Positions 38,858 through 49,883 of a stretch of 64,000 nucleotides of DNA are shown in pieces; the stretch's first letter is position 1, and the number at the start of each line of letters is the position of its first letter. A program made the position numbers and the translations under genes. This DNA is from Schistosoma mansoni (taxonomy: Eukaryota; Platyhelminthes; Trematoda; Strigeidida; Schistosomatidae): the NCBI RefSeq assembly GCF_000237925.1, contig NW_017385987.1:1116001-1180000 (forward strand). Direction: 5' to 3'. The notes beneath the pieces are model-generated. The model searched no databases. It was not told the origin of the DNA and worked only from the letters and a program-made list of their open reading frames with translations.

Positions 38858-39200
38858 TGTGTGGTCATCTGAAATTCAGGAATTTTTATAAGAATTTTTG
38901 TTTGGATTGATTTGCGCGTGTTGATGAATGAGCCAATGACATTGTAGCTTGTGTCAGAAATGTTATTTTGATTCGTGCGTATATAGAAATGATCCAATGA
39001 GAAAACAGTTCATGCGTAATGATTGTGTGCATTTAGTGTTTTGATTGGCTTATCTACTGTTGATGAAGGGATGTAAATCAAAATTAGGCACGTGAAAAAT
39101 GGCGAATCCTAAAATCTTTTGGTGTATATGATTTCATGGGCATTTGTTAATAATCACTAAGATTCTAATAGTATAATTTACGGGGTACACAACATTAAGA
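38858..39200 (-). promoter_or_regulatory. Candidate promoter region of the HES-like gene
   Basis: Upstream of the start codon are two CCAAT motifs on the plus strand (38933-38937 and 38994-38998 region) and one on the minus strand (ATTGG near 39043). CGCGTG at 38915-38920 (CACGCG on the minus strand) and CACGTG at 39089-39094 are of the CACGNG class that HES proteins can bind, so autoregulation is possible. CTATATAC near 38980 is TATA-like. All are short motifs; only their clustering gives support. Confidence 0.3.
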
Positions 39201-39412
39201 TAACACCCGGCTGACATATTGTATGCAACACTAATTCTGAAATAATTTGATTTTAGTATTTGTTAATTAAACTGATTATATAATTTGAAGGCGATTGATT
39301 TCATCAAACTCATCCAGAAATTCGTAATAAAATGATGTGTCTACTACAAGAAAGATTTTTTTTTATTGTTTCTGTATTCAGTAAATTGCATCATGATTAA
39401 TGCTAAATAATA

Positions 39413-39492
39413 TTATCAGAAGCGGTTTTTGTGGAGATTTTAGTAGTTTTTATAATTGAAATCACGATTCAGTTGAAGCTAGACCACCATGG
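39413..39492 (-). mobile_element. Family B SINE, left part, split by LINE
   Basis: Minus-strand 3' block (AGAAGCGG..GTTGAAGCTAGACCACC) interrupted after AGACCACCATGG by the LINE. The same 12 bases open the right part at 43402. Confidence 0.85.
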
Positions 39493-39638
39493 CCCGACCG
39501 TTGCTGCTACCTTGACGTGGTGGTCGGGCTTGCCTATCGTGATGAAGCAATCGAGCTATGCTGGCTGGAACAATCGTTCCTCGAGGTCCTACCATGCCAG
39601 ATAGGTCGGTTGAAGAGCGGTGAGACTAAAAGCAGCAA
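39491..39638 (+). ncRNA. HDV-like self-cleaving ribozyme at LINE 5' end
   Basis: A nested double pseudoknot can be drawn. P1 is GCCCGACC (39492-39499) with GGTCGGGC (39522-39529). P2 is TTGCTGCT (39501-39508) with AGCAGCAA (39631-39638). P3 is ACC (39509-39511) with GGT (39519-39521) and a 7-nt loop. P4 begins GCCTATC (39532-39538) with GATAGGT (39600-39606), containing inner hairpins such as GGAAC/GTTCC. The joining segment before P2' reads CTAAA, placing the expected catalytic C at 39626. Cleavage would fall at the first G of the element, exactly at the insertion junction. HDV-like ribozymes are known at the 5' ends of several RTE and R2 LINEs. P1.1 is not convincing and 39607-39625 is unassigned. 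Confidence 0.75.
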
Positions 39639-40145
39639 ACCCAAGGTCCGAAGGCGAAGTCGTACTGCCGACTGTACAGAGGTGTGACAGCAGTAAGCTG
39701 TTTCCTTCAGACAACCAGCATGACAGCGATGCTGCCTTCCCACAAGGAGGGGTGGGGTTAGAAAAGGTCGACCCTAAAAATGCACACCTCGCCTTATCCC
39801 ACGGATATCCGTCTCCGGCGGTAAGGTCGTTTAAAGAACGGAGCTAACACAAAAACTACCCACAAAAAGGTCGTGTGTGACCGACCTCAAGCAGTTGTCC
39901 CTTGGGCACTGCGGTCACGCTCTCAGGTCATTAAGACCACTTCTAACCCAATTTCCTTTTCAGGTACCTCTAGAAGAATCCTTCCACGGTGTGGGCAACC
40001 GGGAAGTGATAACTGCCCTCATACCTCTAACAACACTCAAGACCACTGTATTCATAATCAATCTCCTTCTTCACTTCCTACTATTCCTTCTACCTTGACT
40101 TTCAACACTAAACTTCCTCTTTCGGTTTCCTCCTCAAGTGTCACC

Positions 40146-41261
40146 ATGGCCAACGATTCTAGTGCGCGAAAAGCTGTCCCAGGTCTACTAAAACCTCACT
40201 CCAAACTACACATTGGAGCCTTCAACGTACGTACCTTATGCCAAATCGGTCAACAGGCCTCCTTAGCTAAAACCCTAGAATCTCGTACCATTGATGTATG
40301 CTGTGTCTCCGAAACACGCATACAGGATCCCAGTGTGGTCATTCACTTGACCTCACCTCGCCAAAATGGACAGCCAACGAAATACACCCTCCGTGTATCT
40401 GGCGACCCGTTGGCTAGTTCTCGCGGACTTGCAGGTGAAGGCATAGCACTAAATACAAGGGCAGAACAAGCACTACTAGAATGGATCCCCGTTAACAGTC
40501 GCCTGTGTGCTGTCCGGCTAAATGGCTCCGTAAGAACTCGGAAGGATAGGGACACACGTCGTTGCCTTTTCGTCGTTTCTGCCTACGCTCCCACTGACTG
40601 TAGCCATGATGAGGTGAAAGATGACTTTTACAGAAAGCTCTCTGAGCTTCTTCAGAAAGCTAAGCGCTCAGACATAGTAGTCGTAGCGGGTGACTTTATT
40701 GCCCAGGTAGGCAGCTTAAATCAAACAGAAAGACATTTAGGTGGGTGTTTTAGTATTCCGGCTCAACGAACCGATAATGGTGATCGTCTGTTGCAACTAT
40801 GCTCAGACAATCGTTTATTTTTGGCAAGCACTAATTTTAAACATAAGGAGAGACATCGTCTAACATGGCGACCACCTGCACCAAACCAACGATGGACTCA
40901 AATAGACCATATTGTCATCAGTCATCGTTGGAGAGGCTCAATAGAAGATTGTCGCTCGTATTGGAATACTTGTTTAGACTCTGATCACGCTTTAATACGA
41001 GCGCACATTTGTCTGCGCCTCAATGGACGCAGGAAAAGTACACTAAGAAGACCCATTAGGATTGAACTGGAGGACGAGAAAGCCAAATGCGAATTCCAGA
41101 AACAACTGAGTTCACATCTAGGCAGTTCTGTAAACAAGACTGACCCAGATACTGCTTGGAAAGACATACGAACAGCTGTGGAAACAGCAGTAACATCTAT
41201 TAGTCATTTGAACCATAGGGCTCCAAAAGCCAATGGATTTCTTTTAAGTCTATTTCACTGA
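40146..41261 (+). pseudogene. LINE endonuclease portion (APE-type)
   Basis: The N-terminal part of the LINE polyprotein. ATG 40146 sits in ACCATGG, a good initiation context, and is the first ATG in an open frame that extends upstream to about 39873. APE-type motifs: FNVRT near residue 26-30, SETR near 55-58, AYAPTD near 146-151, GDF at 182-184, IDH near 253-255 and SDH at 279-281. Position 185 is Ile where active APE-type enzymes have the catalytic Asn (GDFNA), so this copy's nickase is probably dead. The frame leaves register near 41222-41228, an A-run, and stops at 41261; the true frame continues in the next piece. Confidence 0.85.
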
Positions 41262-42877
41262 TGGATTCGCGTAAACTCATCCCATCAGGCTCTGAACATG
41301 ACGAAGAGCGTAAACAAATTAGATCTAGGTTAACTAAAAGTCTAAGGAACGATCGTGAGCAGTGGTGGGCAACGAAAGCAAAAGAGATGGAAAAGGCAGC
41401 GGCTGTAGGCAACACCAGGCAACTATTCAGACTAATAAAAGAAACTGGAATTAAGAAGTCAAGTGTAAGTGAGACAATCTCGGAAAAAGACAGAACCCTT
41501 ATCTGCTCTCAACCCAAACGTTTAGAACGATGGGCGGAACACTTCAAGGAGCAGTTTAGCTGGCCTTCAGCTACTGCACAACTACCCACTATTCCCAGAA
41601 AACCTGAATGGAACATTGAAGTAGGCCCCCCGACCCTACTTGAAGTTCAAAAGGCTATAGGTAATTTGAAACGAGGAAGAGCAGCTGGTCCAGATGGATT
41701 GGCTCCAGAGGTCTTTAAATATGGTGGTCCAATTTTAGCGATTAGGTTGACTAATATTCTGGCTAAAATCTGGGAGACGGATGTAATCCCATCCGACTGG
41801 TCACAATCACTTATTGTCCCAATATATAAAAAGGGGTCAAAATCATCCTGCGATAACCATAGAGGGATTAGTCTGACTAACATAGCATCTAAAATACTAG
41901 CCTCAATAATTATCGGGCACCTAACTAAGACTCACGAACTGCAAACACGAGAAAATCAGGCTGACTTCAGACCTGGTCGTGGCTGTATCGACCACATATT
42001 CACCATTCGTCAAGTTTTAGAGCACAGACACGTTTATCGGCGTCCGACAATGATAGTTTTTCTTGACTTGAAAGCAGCATTTGACTCTGTAGACCGAGAG
42101 GTTCTGTGGCAGTGTCTGTCATTGAAAGATGTACCTGAGAAGTACATAAACCTTGTGAAGGCTCTTTACTCGAACACTATCAGTCGAGTGAGAGCTTATG
42201 GCGAACTGTCATATGATTTTACAACCTCAAGTGGTGTACGTCAAGGCTGTCCACTATCCCCATTTTTGTTTAACTTCATTATAGACCTGTTGCTGGAAAT
42301 AACACTCTCGTCGACTGAATTTTCAGGAATTGATCTCCTACCAGGGGGACCACTAAGCGACTTAGAATACGCAGATGACATAGTCCTGTTTGGTGAAGAC
42401 TCTGGCAAAATGCAGAGTCTTCTGTTAGAACTGAGTAATAATGCCAAGATATTTGGGATGCGTTTCTCCCCATCCAAATGTAAATTGTTACTCCAGGACT
42501 GGCCTGCGTCAACACCCGAACTAAGGATAGGGAGTGAAGTAGTCGAACGCGTCGACAACTTCACTTATCTTGGAAGTCTGATCAGCCCTAATGGGTTGGT
42601 GTCTGACGAAATCTCTGCACGGATTCAAAAAGCTCGTTTGGCTTTTGTCAACTTACGTCACCTATGGCGAAGACGAGATATCCGTCTATCAATTAAGGGA
42701 CGAGTATACTGCGCAGTAGTTCGCTCTGTTCTACTTTACGGCTGTGAAACATGGCCATTAAGAGTAGAAGATACTCGTAGGTTACTAGTATTTGACCACA
42801 GATGTCTTAGAAATATTGCTCGCATCTGCTGGGATCACCGGGTAAGTAATAGTGAGGTTAGACGCAGGGTATTATGA
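41225..42877 (+). pseudogene. LINE reverse transcriptase portion
   Basis: This is the RT domain; the frame is joined to the endonuclease by one frameshift around 41222-41228, where the shifted frame reads QWISFKSISL before Met 41261. Counting from that Met: AAGPDGLAPEVFK (141-153), NHRGISLTNIASKIL (199-213), FLDLKAAFDSVDR with motif A Asp269, GVRQGCPLSPFLF (325-337), YADD at 370-373, and KCKLL, then FTYLGSLI further on. All RT catalytic aspartates are present. The frame ends at TGA 42875-42877, just where the C-terminal frame starts one base out of register, a second frameshift (probably a one-base loss). Confidence 0.9.
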
Positions 42878-43209
42878 ACGATGGTAAATCAGTTGATGAG
42901 GTCATGAATCTTCATCGACTGAGATGGTTGGGCCATGTGTTACGTATGCCTGAACACCGATTACCACGACGCGCTATGATGACTAGTATTGGGGATGGTT
43001 GGAAGAGAGTTAGGGGCGGCCAAACCAAAACATGGCATCAGTGTTTGAAGTCACTAACTTCTAGTCTGAGCCATGTTGGCAGATGCAGACTACCTGGTTG
43101 GGGTCCGCGTGACTATCGTAACCAATGGTTGGAGACTCTAGGTGACATGGCTCAGAATCGATCACAATGGTGTAGGTGTATACACTCTTTATCTTCCCTT
43201 AAACCTTGA
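42874..43209 (+). pseudogene. LINE C-terminal region
   Basis: This continues the polymerase out of register. It encodes RLRWLGHVLRMPEHRLPRRA, then a basic and Trp-rich stretch (WKRVRGGQTKTWHQCLKSL, GWGPRDYRNQWLETL) and ends at 43209. The RWLGHVLRM block is a common C-terminal feature of RTE-like polymerases and recurs, diverged, as [10 protein letters not shown] in the other LINE family at 23965. No function is assigned to it. Confidence 0.8.
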
Positions 43210-43401
43210 GATTAAAATTGCTTCATATCTCTCTTCCTTCCTGTACTATATCCTTATATACAACCTTTCTTTATATACTACCACCACTAAATTAATTACT
43301 TCTATGAATCCGGTGTTCATCTTGTTGTGCTAACGATGTAAGGCAACTTGGACCGATGCATATATGTGCCTGGTCCTACGTTGTAGCTGACTGACTGACT
43401 G

Positions 43402-43590
43402 AGACCACCATGGAAAACCTAGAAGCACTAGATGGACGTTACGTCCTAGTGTGGACTACTCAGCAGCGCGCATCCACGATCCCGACTCGCGAGATTCGAG
43501 TCCAGGATCCATCAGTCTCGCGCGCGAGCGCTTTCACGTTTTCCATGGTGGTCTAGCTTCAGTTGAATCATGATTTCAACTATAAAAATT
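43402..43590 (-). mobile_element. Family B SINE, right part, fold-back end
   Basis: This continues the SINE split at 39492: minus-strand hammerhead (core CTGAGTA, GTAA; inactive), B box and part of the tRNA-like head, then an abrupt switch at about 43534 to the plus-strand 3' block (TTTTCCATGGTGGTCTAGC) ending at TTTCAACTATA. Without the LINE this is a fold-back like those at 13849 and 10486. Confidence 0.85.
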
Positions 43591-43683
43591 AAACAGTGCT
43601 GTTTGCTTAAAATGTAAATTACTGTTTAGACTATTGAGTCCTAAAATGATCTGAGTGAACGAGAGAAAATCTACTAGATAGTC

Positions 43684-43832
43684 ATTCAAGTTATTGTGAA
43701 CATTCCTAGAGATATTTTAAAATTAATTTAGTTATCTTTTTAATGTTTCATATTTAACTATCAATTAATATATGAATGATAAACACGGTAATGTATTGTA
43801 CGATTGTCAGGAAGTTTTGGAATCATAAACTC
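43684..43832 (+). repeat. 149-bp direct repeat, left copy
   Basis: Matches 44253-44401 over its whole 149 bp with about a dozen substitutions. The sequence is ordinary AT-rich flank and not part of the SINE. The pair brackets a circularly permuted family B unit. Confidence 0.9.
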
Positions 43833-44252
43833 ACGCTTTCAACTATGAAAATACTAAATCTCCACAAAACCCCTTCTGATAATAATGATAATCATATGCT
43901 CACTAGTGACTGACTTCGAGAGGTAAATCCTGGAGTTCTAGTGAGAAGCAGTGACCAGTGGAGTTCAAACCACGTCTGTTGTGAAATATCAACTCACTGA
44001 AGACATTGGTGAATGGTTGCTCAATTTCGTGGATCAGTTGAAGTTAGACATTAACACCGTTGGATGCCGGCTCAGTGGTCTGGTGTTTAAGCGCTCGGGT
44101 GGGAGACTGTTAGGTCCTGGGTTCGAATCTCGCGAATGCGGGATCGTGGATGTGCACTGCTGAGGAGTCCCATAATAGAACGAAACGGCCTTAAAGCAGT
44201 GCTTCCAGGTTTTCCCTGGTGGTCTAGCAGCAATTGACTCACGCTTTCAACT
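43833..44252 (+). mobile_element. Circularly permuted family B SINE unit
   Basis: Together with the last two bases of the left repeat it starts TCACGCTTTCAACTAT, runs through the 3' end (CCCCTTCTGATAATAATGAT), passes without a break into the 5' start (ATGCTCACTAGTGACTGAC), continues through the tRNA-like head (TGGCTCAGTGG-type A box, GGGTTCGAATC B box) and hammerhead, and ends again at TCACGCTTTCAACT. It is thus one unit (~400 nt) opened at an internal point, not at its ends. The core CTGAGGA and GAAA are present, but the cleavage segment CCGTC is replaced by a TTAAAG stretch. It lies exactly between the 149-bp repeats. Confidence 0.85.
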
Positions 44253-44401
44253 ATTCAAGTTATTGTGAACATTCCTAGAGATATTTTAAAATTAATTTAG
44301 TTATCCTTTCAATGTTTCATATTCAACTATCAATTAATTTATGAATGATAAACATGGTAAGGTAATGTATGATTCTCAAGAAGTTTTAAAATCATAAACT
44401 C
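44253..44401 (+). repeat. 149-bp direct repeat, right copy
   Basis: Second copy of the flank at 43684-43832; period 569 bp. Divergence of roughly 8% means the duplication is not very recent. Confidence 0.9.
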
Positions 44402-46189
44402 TTTGAAACTATAACAAATATAAAAAACTCTTGTAAGATATTCTATTGGTCTCTCATCAGATCAAAACTTTTATTAACCAATATTCCCAATAAAAGGGTC
44501 TCTAATTATCTTTTCTTATTATAACTGAAAAAAATTTCACTGATTTTGACATTTAGTTCAAAAATCCATTAGAATCATGAATATTCTTTGGTAAATAAAA
44601 AAAAGAAAGAAAAGAGGATTGTGAGGGATACTTTAAATGTGTCCACATTTAGACAACTTTTAATGAGATTCAGTCATCAGTAAAACATTTATAAATGTAT
44701 TCATTAATCAACGCTATTTTATAGGTCAGCCTAAATACTAATGTAAAACTTTGTTTTTTGGATGAGAAAAGTATTTAAATAGTCAATATTATTCTATACC
44801 AAGTTTCTATCCACAGTTTAATCATCATTTATAAAGTGTAAAAGAAAAAAACTCAGTATGGATACCTATTTACTTAGTATTCATATAAAATTTAGAGATT
44901 AGATTGATTAAAACTGGACAGATAAAATTATAGATACATTTAATAGGTATCATCACTTTCTATTGATAAGAGATTAAAATCATTGAATGTTGAATGTTTG
45001 AAATGAATGACACTTTAGAACTAGTCAGTATTTATTTAACCTGATTTTTCTAAAAAAACAAATAAATATAAATTATACAGGTGCAAAAAATATTTCAGAC
45101 ATTTCTACTTTTTTTTTCTTCTTATGGTCACTAGAATACAATAATGGTAATGTTATACTTACTAACCATGACAGTTAGAACTATAAAGAATCAAAGTTGA
45201 GATATATAATTTCAGTCATCAGCTTGATTAAAATGAATGATATATGGATCTTGAAGATCATGAATGATTTATCTATTCATTCCTATTGATAAAGATGTGT
45301 ATACACAAATATTGATTATTAAATAATCGGAAAAGAAAAGTATTTAACGTTACAATGATTGAAATGATAAGTCAGTTATATAGTCATAGCTTATACGATG
45401 AGAGTAAATAAGGTTTTCTATGCATTTATAAACATAGGTGTCAGCTACTCTATAAATGTGTTGGATTGCTGAATATAATCTTTACAACTGGTATGAACTA
45501 CAAAATCATAACAAGTCGATTTGTTTATTATCGATATAAGTTATTAATTAATGCTTCGAATGAGAGATACCTCTTTGTTTTTCTAAGTTAAAAGTGTCAT
45601 AGACAAAATGTACAGTATTTATTTCATTGTTTTCTTTTCCCAATCAAGTGTGTCAAACCTAACAAAAACGGTTGATAATTGTACATGTGTTAGGATTAAT
45701 GTGTCATTATTTAGACATTTGATTGTATTTGTGTGAATACATCAAAATGTCACCTTATTTAACTTTCTTATTTTTGTGATTGAGCAACAACTTGGGTTTG
45801 TTTGTTTTTTATAAAAAGAGATAAACAAACAATTAAGCAAGATTTACCAACAATAACATCTTCATAAGTTTGTGAAAATGATGATTTGTTTCGAGTCATT
45901 TATAGACATTTTGTTCAGTTTTTTTTTGTTTAAAAAGAAAGATAAATTGTAATGTAAGTGAAGATTAGTTCAACCGTAATGAACAAATTATAATCATAAG
46001 TAAAGAAAAAGAATTAATTTATCTATATATATGATAAACATACTTACTAAGAGGTTGAAGTATAATTGTTTACGTGAAGATCATTAAAACTAAACAATAT
46101 ACTTAGCCAATTAACAAATAATACATCTATTTAAATTCAGTAGAAAACTTAAATATATTACAAAGCATAATTGAATAAATAACTTATTC
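44402..46189. other. AT-rich intergenic DNA
   Basis: Nothing is recognised. Confidence 0.5.
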
Positions 46190-46345
46190 TGTGGAACTCC
46201 TCAGCAGTGCGCATCCGCGATCTCGCACTCGCGAGATTCGAACCCAGAACCTATTAGTCTCGCGCGCGAGCGCTTGGCCTCTAGACCACTGAGCCGGCAT
46301 CCAACGGTGTTAATGTCTAACTTCAACTAATCCACGACGTTGAGC

Positions 46346-46545
46346 NNNNNNNNNNNNNNNNNNNNNNNNNNNNNNNNNNNNNNNNNNNNNNNNNNNNNNN
46401 NNNNNNNNNNNNNNNNNNNNNNNNNNNNNNNNNNNNNNNNNNNNNNNNNNNNNNNNNNNNNNNNNNNNNNNNNNNNNNNNNNNNNNNNNNNNNNNNNNNN
46501 NNNNNNNNNNNNNNNNNNNNNNNNNNNNNNNNNNNNNNNNNNNNN
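46346..46545. other. Assembly gap (200 N)
   Basis: Exactly 200 N, which looks like a fixed-size scaffold gap; the true length is unknown. Confidence 0.99.
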
Positions 46546-46786
<241 letters not shown>

Positions 46787-46824
46787 TCTTGGGTTCGAAT
46801 CTCGCGAGGTGGGATCGTGGATGC

Positions 46825-46870
46825 GCACTGCTGAGGAGTCCCACAATAAGACGAAACGGTCGTCCAGTGC
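46825..46870 (+). ncRNA. Type I hammerhead ribozyme, intact core
   Basis: Stem I GCACTG (46825-46830), CTGAGGA (46831-46837), stem II GTC/GAC with loop (46838-46852), GAAA (46853-46856), stem III ACGG/TCGT with one G-U pair, cleavage C at 46864 in a GTC triplet, and stem I CAGTGC (46865-46870). All conserved core positions are present. Activity is inferred. Confidence 0.78.
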
Positions 46871-47014
46871 TTTCAAGTTTTCCAATGGTGGTCTAGCTTC
46901 AATAGACTCATGATTTCAACTATACAATATATATTCTGTTAAATATAACAGGATATAATAAAAAAAAGAATAAGATAAATAAAACGTCTAATATTAACAA
47001 TTGTAAAATTATCA

Positions 47015-47515
47015 GTACAGGGTTGTTGAGATTGTTGAGTTTTGTTCGAGATCATGAATCGATCAATGTTAGACTACTATTGAAAATATGGAAGCACTGG
47101 ATGGCTGTTTCGTCCTGGTATGGAACTCTTGAGCAGTACGCATTCGTGATCCCGCAAAAAGCGGCCGTCCAATGTTTCTGTTGTGAACGAGAACACAAGT
47201 AGGGATAACCAATGTAAGCTAGTACAGAATTATAGAGTATCTTGGCAAAATATAAAGATCATACAGTGAATTCTTCATTTGCAAATGTCCATCATTTGTC
47301 TTTCACATTCTGTATGACTCTAAGTTTACAGTTTCTTTCTATTCTCCCTTCTATTCTCTTCAACTCGATCTTTCTAGCTTTCTGTTGTCGGGGTTTTCAC
47401 TCCCAATTGGTGTTACATATTACTTTTGTCTGTCGACACTTGTAGCATACATTACACTTCCAGGTTTTCATTGATGGTCTAACATTGATCGATTCATGAT
47501 CTCAATCAAAGTTGT
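47015..47515 (-). mobile_element. Family B SINE split by an LTR-like insertion
   Basis: Left piece 47015-47178 (minus 3' block, hammerhead region CTCAAGAG, and an abrupt join to AAGCGGCCGTCC) and right piece 47457-47515 (CTTCCAGGTTTTCATTG, plus orientation). The original was a small fold-back of the ACAGGGTTGTTGAGATT subfamily. Confidence 0.75.
47179..47456. mobile_element. LTR-like fossil (solo LTR) inside a SINE
   Basis: A 278-bp block bounded by TG and CA lies between TTTC and CTTC in the SINE, consistent with a ~4-bp target duplication that has since mutated. On the minus strand its start TGTAATGTATGCTAC matches the starts of the blocks at 53179 and 56347. No internal region follows, so it would be a solo LTR. 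Family not assigned; it is younger than the SINE that hosts it. Confidence 0.55.
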
Positions 47516-49659
47516 AAAATCGTAATTGTTAAAACAACCTTAAGCTTGAATTCACAACAGATTTTTTCATTTATTCTTTGTGTAACATGCATTGACTAGT
47601 ACGAACATAGGTCAACCGTCTCCAAATGAATATTATTTTCAACTGCGGAATATTAAAATAAACTGAATTCTAATGCACGATCCTTTCATTTAGTGATTAA
47701 AATGAAAAATGATCAATAGAACTTGATCAATACTAAGAAGTGAATGAAAACTATGATTAATTGTCACTTTATAGTAGACTAAATTAAGTTATTAATACAT
47801 TAAACATGTAGACCACTACCGTAGATGATCTGCATCAAATAATTGAGAGCCAGCTAACATCGAAGTCACGCCTCACGGTTAGTACCTAATGTGGATTACC
47901 TTTACGTCGTATCCAAGTACTATGTCTGCTTTGATAACCATACAGAACAAACAACGTTATTACAGAAATCTATTAGTACTAGTAGGTACAAGGAAGAGAG
48001 TACGACCACTGCTGCATGGGCCAGTGCATGGGGTGCAATCGACTGATATGCGTTGGTTGTCCCTGACCTTGGTGGAGATCAGTAAACTGTTCGATATTCA
48101 GTGACTTAAGTGCCGGATGATTTGTTTAGGGTTCTGTGATATTTCACTGGCCCTACAAACAATAATGATCTTAGGAACTGTTAATTTTGAAAATTCTCCC
48201 ACATATTAACAAACTAAATATGAGTACTAGCTAACTACGTTACCATGTACTTAAAAAATTGTGTAAAATTAAACTTCATTTAATATATGAGTTTGTGTAG
48301 ATACAATTTGCTAATGGTTTTCTAATTTGACTATAATAATCGACATATGGTTAAACAATATAAATCAAAACAAATTGACTTGGTAACTAATTTCCTAGAC
48401 CAAACTACAAGTATTCGGCTAATAATATTCATTAACAATCATTTGTAAATATTAAGATTTTGCGTGACATGAATCGTTGCGCAAATGTTGCATCATGATA
48501 ATTATATTTTAGATGAATATGCTGGCAACCCTGTATGATGACATCTAAAACAAATCATAATGTTCCTAATTTCATAACAGTTGTCATGTTAATTTTGGGA
48601 AATAAATGAAATTACATAATCATCATCATCATCATAAATAAGGGCTTAAGAATGGTAGGGTACATAAAGATAAAAGATTTAGTTAGATATTCAGTTAAAA
48701 CTAATCAGTAGGACACGAGCTAGCACGAGTATGCACATAACAACTCAATATTTATTCAGCACTGACATGTTAATTTCAAGCTGATTGTAAATGAACTATT
48801 TTTGTTAGTGATGATATAAAAATATGTATTGGAAAAGAAGAAAACATGAAAGAATAATCTTGTAATTCATAGCTAGTTTGTTAATGTTGTCGGCATTCAA
48901 CAGCTTAGAATATGAATCTCATGAAAAATTATGACATACAAATATCACCCACTGAGACATAAAACAAAAGAGTGGTTTGATGAAAAGATGTCTACAGGAC
49001 AACATATAATCTCCAAAGCTATGAAACACTATACAAGTAAGTAATCTGAAATGTCTAGGACTTTTTATGTCACTTTATGCTGATTGAATATAATGTGAAA
49101 AACTTCTAAGATCGAGTTCGAATAATCAATATTATAATTTCTAAATGCTCATTGCTGTAAAACTCAAATGTACTGTACAAATCATACTCTACAGTATTAC
49201 CACTCCAGTTTTATAAAAAGACACTATTAGAAATTGTAAGAAATTTCTTAGAAATAAACTATTCATTTAATCATTTCTATGCTTCCTCGAACGTGGTCGT
49301 AGGTGGGAACCTTACAACGATAATAAAACTAGGGTGAATACAGCTGTCCGCATCAATGTGGTTTGGAATAGTTTTCCAGTTGATATCAATCCATGACGAA
49401 GTCTTCATTGTCAAAAGAACTCCACTAAATATATAAACGCCTTAAATGATACAAAATCATTCATCTAACGTACTTCAATATTTTGCAATACTTATGCACG
49501 TATAACTATTTATAAAAAGTCATTATTGACGGGAAAGCGAACATCTATCTTTTACAATTTATCTTGTATGTCATAAAGTACACAGGGAATGGCGAATCGA
49601 TAGTGTTATTTTTTCTTTATACTAATAAGTTATTATTTCCATTGGTGTATGAATCAATC
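47516..49659. other. AT-rich intergenic DNA
   Basis: An ATC repeat lies near 48620-48637. The segment at about 47990-48115 is less AT-rich, but no family is recognised. No gene is seen. Confidence 0.45.
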
Positions 49660-49883
49660 GTTGGTCACCGGCTACCATGGAACTGCATCTCCTGACGATG
49701 CTCCACTGCCTTGTGGATCAGACCTTTAGGTCGAAGGCTTCTGGTGTGGTCCCCTAAGAAAACCACCTGCTTCGGTTTGGGCACCCGGGCAGTATCACAG
49801 CCCTCACACAAATTTCATTTGATTTGTGTAGCGCATATATATCTGGTTCCCCTTCGTACCAATATTTATGTGTTCAAATAAAT
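49660..49883 (+). mobile_element. Family C retroelement 3' fragment
   Basis: Shares GGTCACCGGCTACCATGG, CCACCTGCTTCGGT, GGGCAGTATCACAGC and the TTCAAATAAAT end with 23081-23401. It is 5'-truncated at the same block that begins the shared region elsewhere. Confidence 0.75.

Larger units (their letters stand above)
39491..43401 (+). mobile_element. SR2-like RTE-clade LINE, near full length
   Basis: A ~3.9 kb non-LTR retrotransposon inserted into a family B SINE; AGACCACCATGG at 39481-39492 and 43402-43413 is a 12-bp TSD, whose last two G overlap the element's first bases. Order: HDV-like ribozyme fold (39491-39638), GC-rich 5' UTR, endonuclease, reverse transcriptase, C-terminal region, short 3' UTR and a CTGACTGACTGA tail. 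The length agrees with the ~3.9 kb I recall for S. mansoni SR2. The GC content is clearly above that of the surroundings. Two single-base-type frameshifts and one active-site substitution suggest a dead but recent copy. Such elements could supply the machinery that moves the SINEs here, but tail sequences differ, so this link is inference. Confidence 0.92.
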
